A stretch of 64,000 bases of DNA, taken from positions 6,765 through 70,764 of the forward strand of contig CAYMKI010000002.1 of NCBI GenBank assembly GCA_964390695.1, written 5' to 3'. Origin of the DNA: CAWACC01 sp964390695 (GTDB taxonomy: Bacteria > Chlamydiota > Chlamydiia > Chlamydiales > Parachlamydiaceae). Both the position numbers and the translations under genes were made by a program. The notes below the pieces were generated by a model. It saw only the letters and a program-made list of their open reading frames with translations, had not been told where the DNA came from and ran no database searches. Positions 19,811 through 28,712 of this stretch are shown one piece after another (within the stretch, counting starts at the first letter, position 1; every line of letters starts with the position of its first letter).

Positions 19811-20752
19811 TTAGTTTGTTATAATCCATCTGCCATCTATTTTTTCCATGAAGCACGGGACGTTATAAAGCAACTCGGTAACCACAGTCACGCGATCTGC
19901 CAAATAAACAGTTGCTCCAGTAAAACTCCAAACGTACGTATCTTCCGTGTTGTAGAATTTCATTACATCCCCATTGGAGCCAGTTGGAATTGTTATCACT
20001 CGGTTGGCCGTTGCAACTCCATCTAAGATGTTATGCACTCCGTTTGCCGTTGCAGTAAAATTTGCATCCGTAGCGTTGGCAACAAGTGTAAGTGGTGATT
20101 GCTTCCCGTTAAACGTATTCCAATCAGTAGAACTCAAATATCCGTCTGCGCCAGTAGTAGCCTGATTAATTGCAATCGTCCTATTAGAAGATAAGTCACC
20201 GCCTCCTGTTAATGGGGAAGTGGTTGAAATCGTTCTTGATGTCGATACCTTGTTATTAAATGTATTCCAGTCGGTAGAAGTTAATTGCCCCGATTGCCCA
20301 GTTGTTGCATTCTGTAAAGTGAGTGTAATCGCTGGAGTAGTAGTTGCATTTACTACTGATCCGCTAAACCCGTTGGCTGTTGCCACCGAAACCGAAGTAA
20401 CCGTACCCGAACCGCCACCACCTGCACTACCTATAATTTGATAATACGTTCCATTATAAGAAAGTATCTTTCGGCAGGCGCAAATAGATCCTATCGCTGG
20501 GTTAGTGCCATCTTCATTCTTAATGAACTTAGCTCCCAATCCATTTCTATTAATTGTAGGGGTTGTTGTTGTGTTTGCAGACGGGAATACAACAATAAAT
20601 TTTTCTTTTGCATCGTAAGATGCTGGTAATGCTTCTGTTAAAACATAGTTATCAGTTGTCGGCATTGTGGCCGTGAGTGTCTTGAATGTTCCATCGACAC
20701 TTTGCCCGTATGCTGTTTGAATTAGAAGCAGTAAAAAAAGTATCCGTTTCAT
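19811..20752 (-). CDS. Tail fibre-like protein with signal peptide and STDWNTFN repeats
   Basis: 313 aa. The N-terminus MKRILFLLLLIQTAYGQ is a signal peptide with cleavage expected after residue 16. The body holds a Gly-rich hinge near 113-118 and two copies of a repeat built on LTSTDWNTFNNK / LSSTDWNTFNGK, about 50 residues apart, as in collar/fibre repeats of many Bacteroidetes phages and surface proteins. The C-terminal 60 residues form a beta-rich head. Role in adsorption is inferred. Confidence 0.65.
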   Translation of the reverse strand: MKRILFLLLLIQTAYGQSVDGTFKTLTATMPTTDNYVLTEALPASYDAKEKFIVVFPSANTTTTPTINRNGLGAKFIKNEDGTNPAIGSICACRKILSYNGTYYQIIGSAGGGGSGTVTSVSVATANGFSGSVVNATTTPAITLTLQNATTGQSGQLTSTDWNTFNNKVSTSRTISTTSPLTGGGDLSSNRTIAINQATTGADGYLSSTDWNTFNGKQSPLTLVANATDANFTATANGVHNILDGVATANRVITIPTGSNGDVMKFYNTEDTYVWSFTGATVYLADRVTVVTELLYNVPCFMEKIDGRWIITN

Positions 20753-20761
20753 GATTTAAAA

Positions 20762-21256
20762 TTAATAAGTTATTGCCCAATTAGAAAGTATCTGGCCAGG
20801 ATTGTTAACCAAGGCACGTATGACCGCACCGGGATCAACTGAGACTCCTGCTAATACCCCCGATACGCCTATATTCCAAGTGTATCCCTTTCTCACATTC
20901 ACCGAAGGAAACAGGTTGGTTGACGCATCATAGCTGCCTTGATCCCTCCAATATCCATCAGTAGAAATTGCCTCAACATACACAATTGGCAACCCCACAA
21001 CCGGAGATATAGTAGGGAAAACATCTTTTTCCGATAAATCTTTTAAGCAGAATAGAATTGCCTCCAATTCCTTATCCTCTAAATCTGTTTTTCTTTTATA
21101 TACAGTCAGAAGAGTAAGAATTTTGTTGGCATTCTCATCCTCAATATATGCTTCTTCGCCATTCATAATTAATTGAGCGGCTGCAAACCCTTCCGAAACC
21201 ATCTTTTGAGTGGCCGCGAGGATTATTGAGTTTTCTTCTGTTAAAATCTCTGCCAT
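20762..21256 (-). CDS. Hypothetical tail-region protein
   Basis: 164 aa. The first 80 residues are helical and acidic; the second half is beta-rich and carries FPTISPVVGLPIVYV and Gly/Asn-rich turns. The N-terminal half resembles the corresponding part of the 284-aa protein encoded two genes upstream (both have a helical segment ending in FxPTI), hinting at a shared oligomerisation module. It overlaps the upstream gene by one base. Confidence 0.55.
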   Translation of the reverse strand: MAEILTEENSIILAATQKMVSEGFAAAQLIMNGEEAYIEDENANKILTLLTVYKRKTDLEDKELEAILFCLKDLSEKDVFPTISPVVGLPIVYVEAISTDGYWRDQGSYDASTNLFPSVNVRKGYTWNIGVSGVLAGVSVDPGAVIRALVNNPGQILSNWAITY

Positions 21257-21663
21257 TACGAGTCTTGTAAAAGTCCGTTAGCCGCGCTGAAATCTATCAA
21301 CAAAGACTCACCATTTACCATGGAAATTGATGAGCCGTAATCAAAGTAACCGATTAATTCATCATTTGTTGCGGTATCATTATACACAACCACATATCTA
21401 AATGTAGCCACCGCTCCGGTGGCCGAAAGCGTCAAGTCGTTTACAATCAATTTATACACTCCGGCTGTCTGTGAGCTTGAAGTAGTTGTAATATTTCTTG
21501 ATGAAAGATTTGTGTACGCGATTTCGGTAATGTCTGCGAGAACTGCATTGGCAGCATTGGGAAGCGTATTAGTTAGCGCAACCTTCAACTGATCGGTAGC
21601 CAGGTTATGCTTTTTCTCATAAACTGCTTCGATGAATGAATTGAACTTGTTGAACGTTGCCAT
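21256..21663 (-). CDS. Conserved phage tail-associated protein
   Basis: 135 aa. The N-terminus follows the pattern FNKFNSFxE...KHNL...LKVALTNTxP, a signature I recognise from a small protein family found in the tail regions of many unrelated phages. It is beta-rich with a short helix at the start. The exact role is unknown; position among fibre genes suggests a fibre-base or tail-tip component. Confidence 0.65.
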   Translation of the reverse strand: MATFNKFNSFIEAVYEKKHNLATDQLKVALTNTLPNAANAVLADITEIAYTNLSSRNITTTSSSQTAGVYKLIVNDLTLSATGAVATFRYVVVYNDTATNDELIGYFDYGSSISMVNGESLLIDFSAANGLLQDS

Positions 21664-21665
21664 AA

Positions 21666-22520
21666 TTATCCTTCAGTTATAATTGCCTCAAGTAAATCAT
21701 TTGGTGAAACTCCAGTGAAAACGTATTGTTTGTAGTTTGCTCCACTGCCATCTAAATTATCTCCAAAACTAAAAGTTTGAACGCTTTCTGAAGATCCATT
21801 TCTTAAAAACTCCACGTTCCCAGCATCTTCTGTAACCCCTGAATTGGTTGTCTTGTAAACAGTACACGTAACATCATTGCTTGTCTTCAATGAGTTGTTT
21901 CCTACCGCACCGCTATTGGTGAGGTTTATTGTTCTGGTTGTGACCCCATCGCTGAAATCGCATCTCCAAGAGCATGGAGGCCCCACAGCTTCAAACAATG
22001 ATCCCTTGTAAAGTACTGGGTCTACCTGTGTATAGGTAAGTGTCGCAGCCTGTCCGCTCATTGAAAAAAGTCCTCTATCGGCAGACAATGCCCGGTTATA
22101 GAACATGCTTATTGCTTGTCCAGAAAGCGAGAATACGCCAGCATCAGCCGCGAGTATAAATCCTGATTTTGACAACATAACATCTTGGCCTCGCATTGAA
22201 TAGATACCGGCCCATGCCTGCATGGTTCTGTGTACCAATTCCGGTGTTGCTGAAACGCTCACTACCTTTTCAATGGTAGGAACAAATGTGCTTTCATTAA
22301 GTTTTAACAAACAGTATTCAAGTAACTCAGTTTCTTTCGAAGATAAGTCGCTACAATCCAGCGACTCAAGCACTGTGAATATCTTGCTTAACTCAACGTC
22401 TTGTTCTTCCGAAGATAATCCGTTTGCCTTATTTTGAGCCCCGAGTACGCCAAGGCGTATCAACTCATTAAAAGCAGATGGGTATTGATTTATAAACACT
22501 ATGTTAAAAGCGCTTATCAT
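21666..22520 (-). CDS. Tail-region protein with SGQA repeats
   Basis: 284 aa from the ATG at 22520, which overlaps the upstream stop as ATGA. After a helical N-terminus (1-100) residues about 115-170 contain three repeats of roughly 26 residues built on AGxxSxxGQ (SMRGQ, SLSGQA, SMSGQA), typical of short beta-hairpin arrays in fibres. The C-terminal domain is beta-rich with two Cys near 188-192. No enzyme motif is seen. Confidence 0.55.
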   Translation of the reverse strand: MISAFNIVFINQYPSAFNELIRLGVLGAQNKANGLSSEEQDVELSKIFTVLESLDCSDLSSKETELLEYCLLKLNESTFVPTIEKVVSVSATPELVHRTMQAWAGIYSMRGQDVMLSKSGFILAADAGVFSLSGQAISMFYNRALSADRGLFSMSGQAATLTYTQVDPVLYKGSLFEAVGPPCSWRCDFSDGVTTRTINLTNSGAVGNNSLKTSNDVTCTVYKTTNSGVTEDAGNVEFLRNGSSESVQTFSFGDNLDGSGANYKQYVFTGVSPNDLLEAIITEG

Positions 22521-23185
22521 ACGGCTCCAAGTAAAATAAGTCTCAATACAACCCACTCGCCAGAGGTATTCAGCCCTAGGCTATCAGCGACAATAGCGAT
22601 TTGAATATTCCGGTAGATGTTGTCAAGCCTTGCCTTCATCTTATCGTCCTCACAAACGCCACAACTGCCGGCCTGCGCGAGTCCGGCTATTTTTTTGGAC
22701 CAGTATACATCGGCATTATAGGCTGTAACTCTGCCGTCATAGGTAGTTATAATTGAAGAGTTACCTTCAATCGTTGTGAGATCCGTAACAACATCCCAAT
22801 CCGCATGCGGAGGGGCATTTGATGTTGAGGTATTTGCTTTGTAGATAACTCCATTGTAGAACTTAACTACTCCAGATGCGTAAGTGCCTGCGGTCCAAAT
22901 GAGAATGGTTAGTTTAGCTGCTTCATACCATCCATCAACTGATCTTGTGGCTTGAAAAACTGTATCGGTTATCGGATCTGATGAATCTAATGCCATTAGA
23001 GCATCTGCCACCGAGTTGACATTCTTTTTGCGGAGGATTACAAAATGAGCGTAGTCGCTGAATGGGTTGTTTGGAGTTCCATAGCCACCTGGATTAGTAG
23101 CTACATCGTAGTCTCCGGTTGTATCGGTTACGATCACCTTTGTCTTTGAGAAGGTTACCGCTATCTTAATCGTTGGTGTGGCCAT
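22517..23185 (-). CDS. Tail protein with a carbohydrate-binding-like module
   Basis: 222 aa. Residues about 95-135 (WTAGTYASGVVKFYNGVIYKAN... and a later DW) match the pattern of CBM5/12 chitin-binding-type modules: Trp, GTY, VVxYNGxxYKAN, Pro, then a Trp. The C-terminal helix includes a CGVCEDD motif. A sugar-binding role in host adsorption is inferred. A 118-bp untranslated gap with a hairpin lies upstream, so it may start a new transcript segment. Confidence 0.6.
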   Translation of the reverse strand: MATPTIKIAVTFSKTKVIVTDTTGDYDVATNPGGYGTPNNPFSDYAHFVILRKKNVNSVADALMALDSSDPITDTVFQATRSVDGWYEAAKLTILIWTAGTYASGVVKFYNGVIYKANTSTSNAPPHADWDVVTDLTTIEGNSSIITTYDGRVTAYNADVYWSKKIAGLAQAGSCGVCEDDKMKARLDNIYRNIQIAIVADSLGLNTSGEWVVLRLILLGAV

Positions 23186-23222
23186 ACTCTATATTTTTTA
23201 ACTTCAATCATTAAAAGGGAAA

Positions 23223-23251
23223 GGGCCACGCTATACTCGATAGCCACGCCC
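23223..23251 (-). terminator. Weak intrinsic terminator or hairpin
   Basis: On the minus strand GGGC and GTGGCTAT pair with ATAGC and GCCC around a short loop, followed by TTTCCCTTTT. It lies just after the 304-aa gene (stop at 23304) within a 118-bp gap. The U-tract is interrupted, so it may be partial. Confidence 0.45.
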
Positions 23252-23303
23252 GTCCACCTAACCCCCAGAGACTTTCGTCCCTCCTAAGCGGTTCTTTTTC
23301 AGG

Positions 23304-24218
23304 TTAATCAACCCGAATTGCTTTTTTGAGTGCCGTGGCAAACTCAACATATTTTATCCTTCCTGGGCTTCCTTCTTCACTCATGAAGAACTTACACAGA
23401 CTCTCTATTTTGTCAGTGTCCTCTTCAGGTTTGAACAATTCTTCCACGTTGGAATCATTTGACAGGTAGTATGTATCTTTTTCGTACATCAAAACTCCAT
23501 ATACCAACCCATCGTAAATCTGAACTTTCAGCTTTGCTTTTGAGTCAGGGCTTGCCGCAATCAATTGTTTCGGGAATTGTTGCGCCAACTGAATCATCTC
23601 GTACTTCATGCTTTCCGGATCATTAGTGGCCCCCTCGATGAAAGTCTTGACTTTGTATCGAGGATCTGGATTGTTGTTTAGAACTAACGCTATCTCTCTC
23701 AAATCCTTGAATGTAGCTTCGCGGATTAGTTTCTCCGCATAATACTTCATGTCTGAAATTTTCATCAATGAAGTCACTTCTTTTGTGCCCACTTGGAAGA
23801 ATGAATTAACTTCATCTGCGGGTGTAGCACCCATAGCTTTTCTAAACCGGTTTGAAGTATTCTTTCGGGACCGCATCAAAAATTGATAGAGAGCATGGTT
23901 TGTATTAGAAACTCTAAGTTCTCCTTTTATGAATTTTGGTTTTTCGTAGATAGGTTTTACTTGACCAGAAGTGCCAATTTGCTTGTAATCAATTATGGTC
24001 GTAGCCATCTTCTTTGATCGGGCCGCACCGTCTTCGCCAATATCAATGATTTTTTCAATCCCGTTGAGTTGAACAACTTCCGGGCACAGTGGTAATTCTT
24101 TAGCCTCAGACTTAATAAATGCTTTCGTTAGTCTGAATACTGCTACTTGTCCATCTTTCAGTGGATCAACTTGCAATCTTTTGCTTAGTGGCTTTACATC
24201 GTCATATATCTCTGCCAT
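23304..24218 (-). CDS. Hypothetical structural-region protein
   Basis: 304 aa, soluble, Lys/Glu-rich, mostly helical with a beta N-terminal third. No motif is recognised. It is the first gene after the major capsid protein and is separated from it by an intrinsic terminator and from the fibre genes by a hairpin, so it is expressed as its own unit. It might be a head-completion, fibre-attachment or packaged protein; I cannot decide. Confidence 0.55.
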   Translation of the reverse strand: MAEIYDDVKPLSKRLQVDPLKDGQVAVFRLTKAFIKSEAKELPLCPEVVQLNGIEKIIDIGEDGAARSKKMATTIIDYKQIGTSGQVKPIYEKPKFIKGELRVSNTNHALYQFLMRSRKNTSNRFRKAMGATPADEVNSFFQVGTKEVTSLMKISDMKYYAEKLIREATFKDLREIALVLNNNPDPRYKVKTFIEGATNDPESMKYEMIQLAQQFPKQLIAASPDSKAKLKVQIYDGLVYGVLMYEKDTYYLSNDSNVEELFKPEEDTDKIESLCKFFMSEEGSPGRIKYVEFATALKKAIRVD

Positions 24219-24250
24219 AATAAAGGGGGTTAATTGAGTGATTTAATTTA

Positions 24251-24280
24251 AAAAGTAAAGGGGAGAATTACTCCCCTTTA
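24251..24280 (-). terminator. Intrinsic terminator after the major capsid gene
   Basis: A perfect 10-bp stem (24256-24265 with 24271-24280) with a 5-nt loop lies 8 bases after the capsid stop; on the minus strand it is followed by ACTTTTTAAATT. This would end most capsid messages and lower expression of the downstream tail genes. Confidence 0.8.
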
Positions 24281-24287
24281 AATGATA

Positions 24288-25676
24288 CTACGCTGATTTT
24301 CTCAAGATCAAGAACTTGTTGAGGTTACGAACCTCTAAGCTCTTGTACGACACCGCATTGATTCTCCAATACATACCATCGTTGGTTGCGCCACCGGGAG
24401 CCAAGGCACCGTCACTGAATACAGTGTAGTCACCTTTGTTCTGGTTAGCCGCGCCACCTGGATCGCTGTACACAAGTTGCAAGAATGGCTCTGCTGAGTT
24501 TCCGCTTTCAGAATCAGGGGAAGAAGTACTTCCCATAGGGATAAATACCCCCATATTTCTGTAAGGCATGTTGCCAGCACCCAGTGTATCTGCGTGAGAG
24601 AACACATCCCATGTCTTCATGTAGAAGCAATAAGGCTCGATGCAGATAGAGTTGAAATTGAAATTCAACGCTTGCTGTTTCCCACCGTCAAAAGGAGAGA
24701 ATGACACATTGTTATCACCTGCTTTTGCAAAATCAATAAGCCAGTTTTTCCAGCCTAAGTTCAAATCAAGTCCTTGGCCAACCATGTACTCGGCAACGCC
24801 ATAAGAACGATTCAAAATCAAAATTGCATCGTCAATTGTGGTCATGTCAGGAGTTCCGTAATACTCCAGCGTGTTACCGCTATCAGTAATTTGAGGAATC
24901 AATCCCTTTGCCAAACGAATTGCTTTTGAGCCTGCATTCACCAAGCTAGATGAAGATGGGTTAATAAGCAAACCAAGTTCTTCTTGGAGCTCAAAACGAT
25001 CCATCATATCATCAATACCTTTTGGGTGAAGTACTTTTTTGCCTTTGTATTCAAACTCCGTTTCATTCTGCATTGCATGGTCGGTCACCTTGTATGCTTC
25101 ACGGAAAGTTTGAATATAGTTAGTGACTTTAGAAGTCTTTGGCACACGAACCTCAGTTGCGGTAGACTCTTCAGACTGCGCATTTGAGTAGAATACCATT
25201 GTCGTTCCAACAATTGCCGAGGCAAGAATGTTGTTCACACTGGTATCCACAGGATAAACACGAACGCTGTGTGCGTTTGCAGTGGTTCTGTTCACTGAAT
25301 ACACATAACCGGCGGCTTCGTTTTCAAACACCACTGTGTTTCCAACGACTGGAAAAGATTGGGCACCCGAGTTTTCGTGGTTTGCCGCAGCTAAGGTGAT
25401 ATCCACATAAGTGGTTCCGTCCACAACACTGGCAATGACAGCCGAGGCATCCATCCACTGACCTTCTTCATGGTAGTAGTAGGTATGGCGAATGGCTTTC
25501 CGCTTGCCCATGTAACCTTTGACTTTGCGCATCCACTTCAATGCCGAGGCGCGAGGCACTTTTTTGATCAATTTTTTGTAAAAATCTCTGTCGTAGATAT
25601 CATAGCTACTAATCAGAGTTACATTTTCTCCACCGGACTGGAAACCGGCTCCGGGTATACCTGCAACTTGTGACAT
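24288..25676 (-). CDS. Major capsid protein (HK97-fold, crAss-like candidate)
   Basis: 462 aa. An N-terminal arm of about 50 residues, a helical spine region (around 190-235) and a C-terminal segment SYKSLEVRNLNKFLIL match the build of HK97-fold capsid proteins of podoviruses. It follows the scaffold gene and is ended by a strong terminator, as expected for the most abundant virion protein. Size is close to crAss-like capsid proteins. No insertion domain beyond an Ig-like stretch (about 75-160) is apparent. Confidence 0.8.
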   Translation of the reverse strand: MSQVAGIPGAGFQSGGENVTLISSYDIYDRDFYKKLIKKVPRASALKWMRKVKGYMGKRKAIRHTYYYHEEGQWMDASAVIASVVDGTTYVDITLAAANHENSGAQSFPVVGNTVVFENEAAGYVYSVNRTTANAHSVRVYPVDTSVNNILASAIVGTTMVFYSNAQSEESTATEVRVPKTSKVTNYIQTFREAYKVTDHAMQNETEFEYKGKKVLHPKGIDDMMDRFELQEELGLLINPSSSSLVNAGSKAIRLAKGLIPQITDSGNTLEYYGTPDMTTIDDAILILNRSYGVAEYMVGQGLDLNLGWKNWLIDFAKAGDNNVSFSPFDGGKQQALNFNFNSICIEPYCFYMKTWDVFSHADTLGAGNMPYRNMGVFIPMGSTSSPDSESGNSAEPFLQLVYSDPGGAANQNKGDYTVFSDGALAPGGATNDGMYWRINAVSYKSLEVRNLNKFLILRKSA

Positions 25677-25728
25677 ATTTTAAATTTGGTTTAAATGGGT
25701 TTAAATTTCGTCCCGCTTAGGAGTCTAT

Positions 25729-26871
25729 TTATCCCTTTTTTGCAGCCTCCCAAGCATCAAATATGGTTCCTTCTCCTTTTGAAGCAGCCTGGGTAGTGTT
25801 GGCTATTTCTTTAGGATTAGAAGCATTTCTGGCCTCATTGACTTTCGCCAACTGACCCAATTTGTACCCATGCTGATACGCTAGTTCTGCTTTTTTCTGG
25901 TGGTTTTTCATCTCGAAAAATTCACGAGCAAGCTCTTTGTATGAGTTATCATCAAATTGCCCTTGCGAGTTCGTAAACTGCCCTACGAATTCATTCCACC
26001 AGTTTCCGGGTTGTACTAAATCTTGTTTCAGGGTTTCAATCTCATTTGGATCAAGAGCCATCGTCAAGTAATCGCTTTCTTGGGGGTTTTCTGAGAAAGC
26101 GAGTTTTACACCTCCGAAATCTTCTACTGCATTAAAAATGCTAGTTTGCACTTGTTCTGAAATTTTAGCCGGTGCAGCCTCAACTGTTTTGAACGATTTG
26201 GCGATTTCAGAAATAGTTTTTGATGCCTCTTTCACCTCATTGGAAAGCATCCGTTCTTTGACAAGATTCCCATCCAAATCGCCATATTTATGCTCGAATT
26301 CGGCTTCAAAATACTCTTGGTGCCTACCTGCTGGTATATCCGAATTTTTCGGATCAACTAAGTAAGCCTCGAAAAGTATCTCTTTCGGGGTTTTGCCTTC
26401 CGGGTTGAAAGAAATAGCACGCAAAGTTCGCATTGCCGCTTCTGGCTCGCTGCCAGCGCTTTGAGATAAAATTTGATAAGCCAGTTTTGCACGCTCATTT
26501 TCAAATTTCGGCTCAAATCCTTTTTCGGCTTGGTCCAAAAGCTCATTGTAATGAGTTATTAACCCGGCAAACTCCTCTTCGGATTTAATACTTCCGCCTG
26601 TCATTTTGCTCAAGCGTCCGTAAAATTTCTCTTCGGGGACATCCAAATCATCATTTGGAATAACCGGTTCAACAACTGTACTTTGACCTTTCGAATTATC
26701 TTTTAGCGGTTCGTCCGCTGTTTTTGCTGGTTCTTGTGGGTCAGGATTTGCAGGTTCGTCTGCATTGTCTGCTGGTTTATCCAGTTCTGCTGCAGGTTTT
26801 TCGCCTGGTCTTGTTAGTTCTGCCGTTCCTGAACCAAGTTCTTGCGCGAGGGTTTCAAATACATTCTCCAT
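25729..26871 (-). CDS. Capsid assembly scaffold protein
   Basis: 380 aa from the ATG at 26871; the longer frame to 26943 would run through the promoter. Residues 20-75 are Pro/Glu/Asp-rich low complexity, followed by long charged helices, and the C-terminus is short and basic (WEAAKKG), the usual arrangement of phage scaffolds that bind the capsid protein by a basic tail. It lies immediately before the capsid gene and has its own promoter. Confidence 0.75.
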   Translation of the reverse strand: MENVFETLAQELGSGTAELTRPGEKPAAELDKPADNADEPANPDPQEPAKTADEPLKDNSKGQSTVVEPVIPNDDLDVPEEKFYGRLSKMTGGSIKSEEEFAGLITHYNELLDQAEKGFEPKFENERAKLAYQILSQSAGSEPEAAMRTLRAISFNPEGKTPKEILFEAYLVDPKNSDIPAGRHQEYFEAEFEHKYGDLDGNLVKERMLSNEVKEASKTISEIAKSFKTVEAAPAKISEQVQTSIFNAVEDFGGVKLAFSENPQESDYLTMALDPNEIETLKQDLVQPGNWWNEFVGQFTNSQGQFDDNSYKELAREFFEMKNHQKKAELAYQHGYKLGQLAKVNEARNASNPKEIANTTQAASKGEGTIFDAWEAAKKG

Positions 26872-26895
26872 TCTGGGGTATGGGTTAATTTGAAC

Positions 26896-26937
26896 CAAAT
26901 GTATAATCGTTTGTTCAAATTTGCAACTGCGTTGCAA
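26896..26937 (-). promoter_or_regulatory. Structural-gene promoter with TTGCAAC palindrome
   Basis: Minus strand: -7 box TACATTTG at 26903-26896, 19-nt spacer, then TTGC in place of the -33 TTTG, supplied by the right half of the palindrome TTGCAAC-N3-GTTGCAA (26921-26937). The start codon of the scaffold gene is 25 bases beyond the -7 box. The same design occurs at 29355-29396. Regulation by a dimeric factor is inferred. Confidence 0.75.
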
Positions 26938-26980
26938 GTACACTAATATTTGTTTAGGCGATTATACTAATTATAGGCAC

Positions 26981-27007
26981 AAAAAAAGCCGGGCTTTAAC
27001 CGGCTTT
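26981..27007 (-). terminator. Intrinsic terminator after the glycosyltransferase gene
   Basis: Arms AAAGCCGG (26985-26992) and CCGGCTTT (27000-27007) with a 7-nt loop; on the minus strand a run of seven T follows. It isolates the glycosyltransferase transcript from the scaffold promoter. Confidence 0.85.
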
Positions 27008-27027
27008 CTTGTTTCTAATTTATTCAG

Positions 27028-28644
27028 TTATGGTCGATAACAACTCTTGAACAATAATGCCCACGGTGCCGGGAAATCAAGTTTCTGTATGAGTAGAAAC
27101 CCGTTCTTTTCAAAGAATTTAATCCAGTGCTCGGTAGGCTTCACATTGATATGGCCCCATTGCTTGTCAAACTCGGGTGTATCAGTATATGGCGTTGAGG
27201 TGAACAGAAAGTAATCGCAACGCTCTTTCCACAAGTTCAATATCTGTTCGTTGTATTCATCCGGAATGTGCTCAAAAACCTCAATGCAGGTAACCACGTC
27301 CACTTTCTGATCAATCACTGAATTCTGGGCATAGTCCATGATGAACCGGTAGGACTGTTCTGGATTTCTCGCATCAAAGTATGCTTTGTTGACGGTGTTT
27401 GAATCAATGCCATAAGCTACCACTCCTTTGCGGAGGAAGGCTTCAAGCAATGCACCAGATCCGCATCCGATGTCTACTGCCGACTTGGCTTTCAGGATCT
27501 CTACACAATACTGTACGGTTTTATCCATGCCCTGATTCCAAAGCGGATTATCTTGAGTCCATCCGTGCTCTTTATTGTAGTTGAAAAATTCCTGATCGGT
27601 GAAGGGCTGTACTAAGTCTAAATCTTTGACGTCTTCAAATTTGCTGGCTGATTCAATCTCATTGATTATTTTAAATCTATCCTTGTTGACATGGAATAAG
27701 TTAAGGATATTATTTAAGTGACTTTTTGCATTTGTCACAATGCTATTGTTATCGTTAAGTGCCCGTTTAAAAGAAGCCTTAAATCCTTCATTGTCGGAAT
27801 AGTGATATCCAGGCAAATCTATCCATTCATACCAAAATGGCATAACAACCTTTGCGCCTGCCAGCGTAGCCTCTTGCCATGCAATGTTTGATTTTGATTG
27901 GTTGAAAGGGATATTTTCGAGAGGAACGTAAACAATCTCTGGCGCTAGCTTGATCATTTTTTTGATGAACTCGATCACTCCATCATTGGCCCACAACTTA
28001 ATTCGATTGCTCGGAAGATGTTCAATGGCCCACGGTGGACAATAGCCAAAAAATCCCCATGTATACTCTGGCGTTTCATCCATCAGTTCAAGTATCTCTT
28101 GTTTGTAGGCATCAAAATCGGCATTGTGAGTATCCGATCCGCGCCACAAGATTAATTTGTCTCGCTTGTAGTTATCCGAATCGTGGATATCTAATAATCT
28201 TAAATCAGTAGCATTTGGTATCACCGAAATGGACTTTGGATTTTCCTTTGAAAACTCCTCTAACAGATGTTGAGTCGATACCGTAACATGATCCGCATTT
28301 CGAATCATCCACTTAATTGTCTCAACAATGGATGGGTTATACAATTCTTTTCGATTGTTGGTTTCAGGAATATCAAGATAGTGATCATCCCAGTCAACCC
28401 ATACAGGAACGCCATACTCCTTCGCCATTTTGATGAAGTCCATTTGCCATTTCGTGGCCGGACGCTGCATGAAGATCAAATCTACTTGAGTAATCTTAAC
28501 CCAATTGATGTCGGTGTCATTGCCATTGATAATCTCAATTTGATCCGGAAATTGCTTTTGCAATAAATTGAACGGGCCATAGGCTCGATAAAAGGAGGTA
28601 CCATCCGATTCATTAGGATGATGGACAAGAATTTTTTTTCTCAT
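27028..28644 (-). CDS. Glycosyltransferase - SAM methyltransferase fusion
   Basis: 538 aa from the ATG at 28644 (MRKKILVHH). Residues 1-330 form a GT-B-like glycosyltransferase with an N-terminal Rossmann strand, VDWDDHYLD near 95-103 and an acceptor/donor region rich in PFNQSKSNIAWQEA near 265-280. Residues about 380-538 are a class I methyltransferase with DIGCGSGALLEAF, and acidic DVVTCIEVFEHIP. The gene is placed between the decoration-like and scaffold genes and is bounded by terminators at both ends. It may glycosylate and methylate virion or host surface sugars; the target is unknown. Confidence 0.85.
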   Translation of the reverse strand: MRKKILVHHPNESDGTSFYRAYGPFNLLQKQFPDQIEIINGNDTDINWVKITQVDLIFMQRPATKWQMDFIKMAKEYGVPVWVDWDDHYLDIPETNNRKELYNPSIVETIKWMIRNADHVTVSTQHLLEEFSKENPKSISVIPNATDLRLLDIHDSDNYKRDKLILWRGSDTHNADFDAYKQEILELMDETPEYTWGFFGYCPPWAIEHLPSNRIKLWANDGVIEFIKKMIKLAPEIVYVPLENIPFNQSKSNIAWQEATLAGAKVVMPFWYEWIDLPGYHYSDNEGFKASFKRALNDNNSIVTNAKSHLNNILNLFHVNKDRFKIINEIESASKFEDVKDLDLVQPFTDQEFFNYNKEHGWTQDNPLWNQGMDKTVQYCVEILKAKSAVDIGCGSGALLEAFLRKGVVAYGIDSNTVNKAYFDARNPEQSYRFIMDYAQNSVIDQKVDVVTCIEVFEHIPDEYNEQILNLWKERCDYFLFTSTPYTDTPEFDKQWGHINVKPTEHWIKFFEKNGFLLIQKLDFPAPWALLFKSCYRP

Positions 28645-28660
28645 AATTAGGGGTTTGGTT

Positions 28661-28689
28661 AAAAAAAGAGAGCCCAATATTGGGCTCTC
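28661..28689 (-). terminator. Intrinsic terminator after the decoration-like gene
   Basis: A perfect 22-bp palindrome (28668-28689) with GAGAGCCCA arms, followed on the minus strand by seven T. It sits 24 bases after the stop of the 199-aa gene and 17 bases before the glycosyltransferase start. Confidence 0.9.
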
Positions 28690-28712
28690 AAAAATAATAA
28701 AATTACTGCTGA

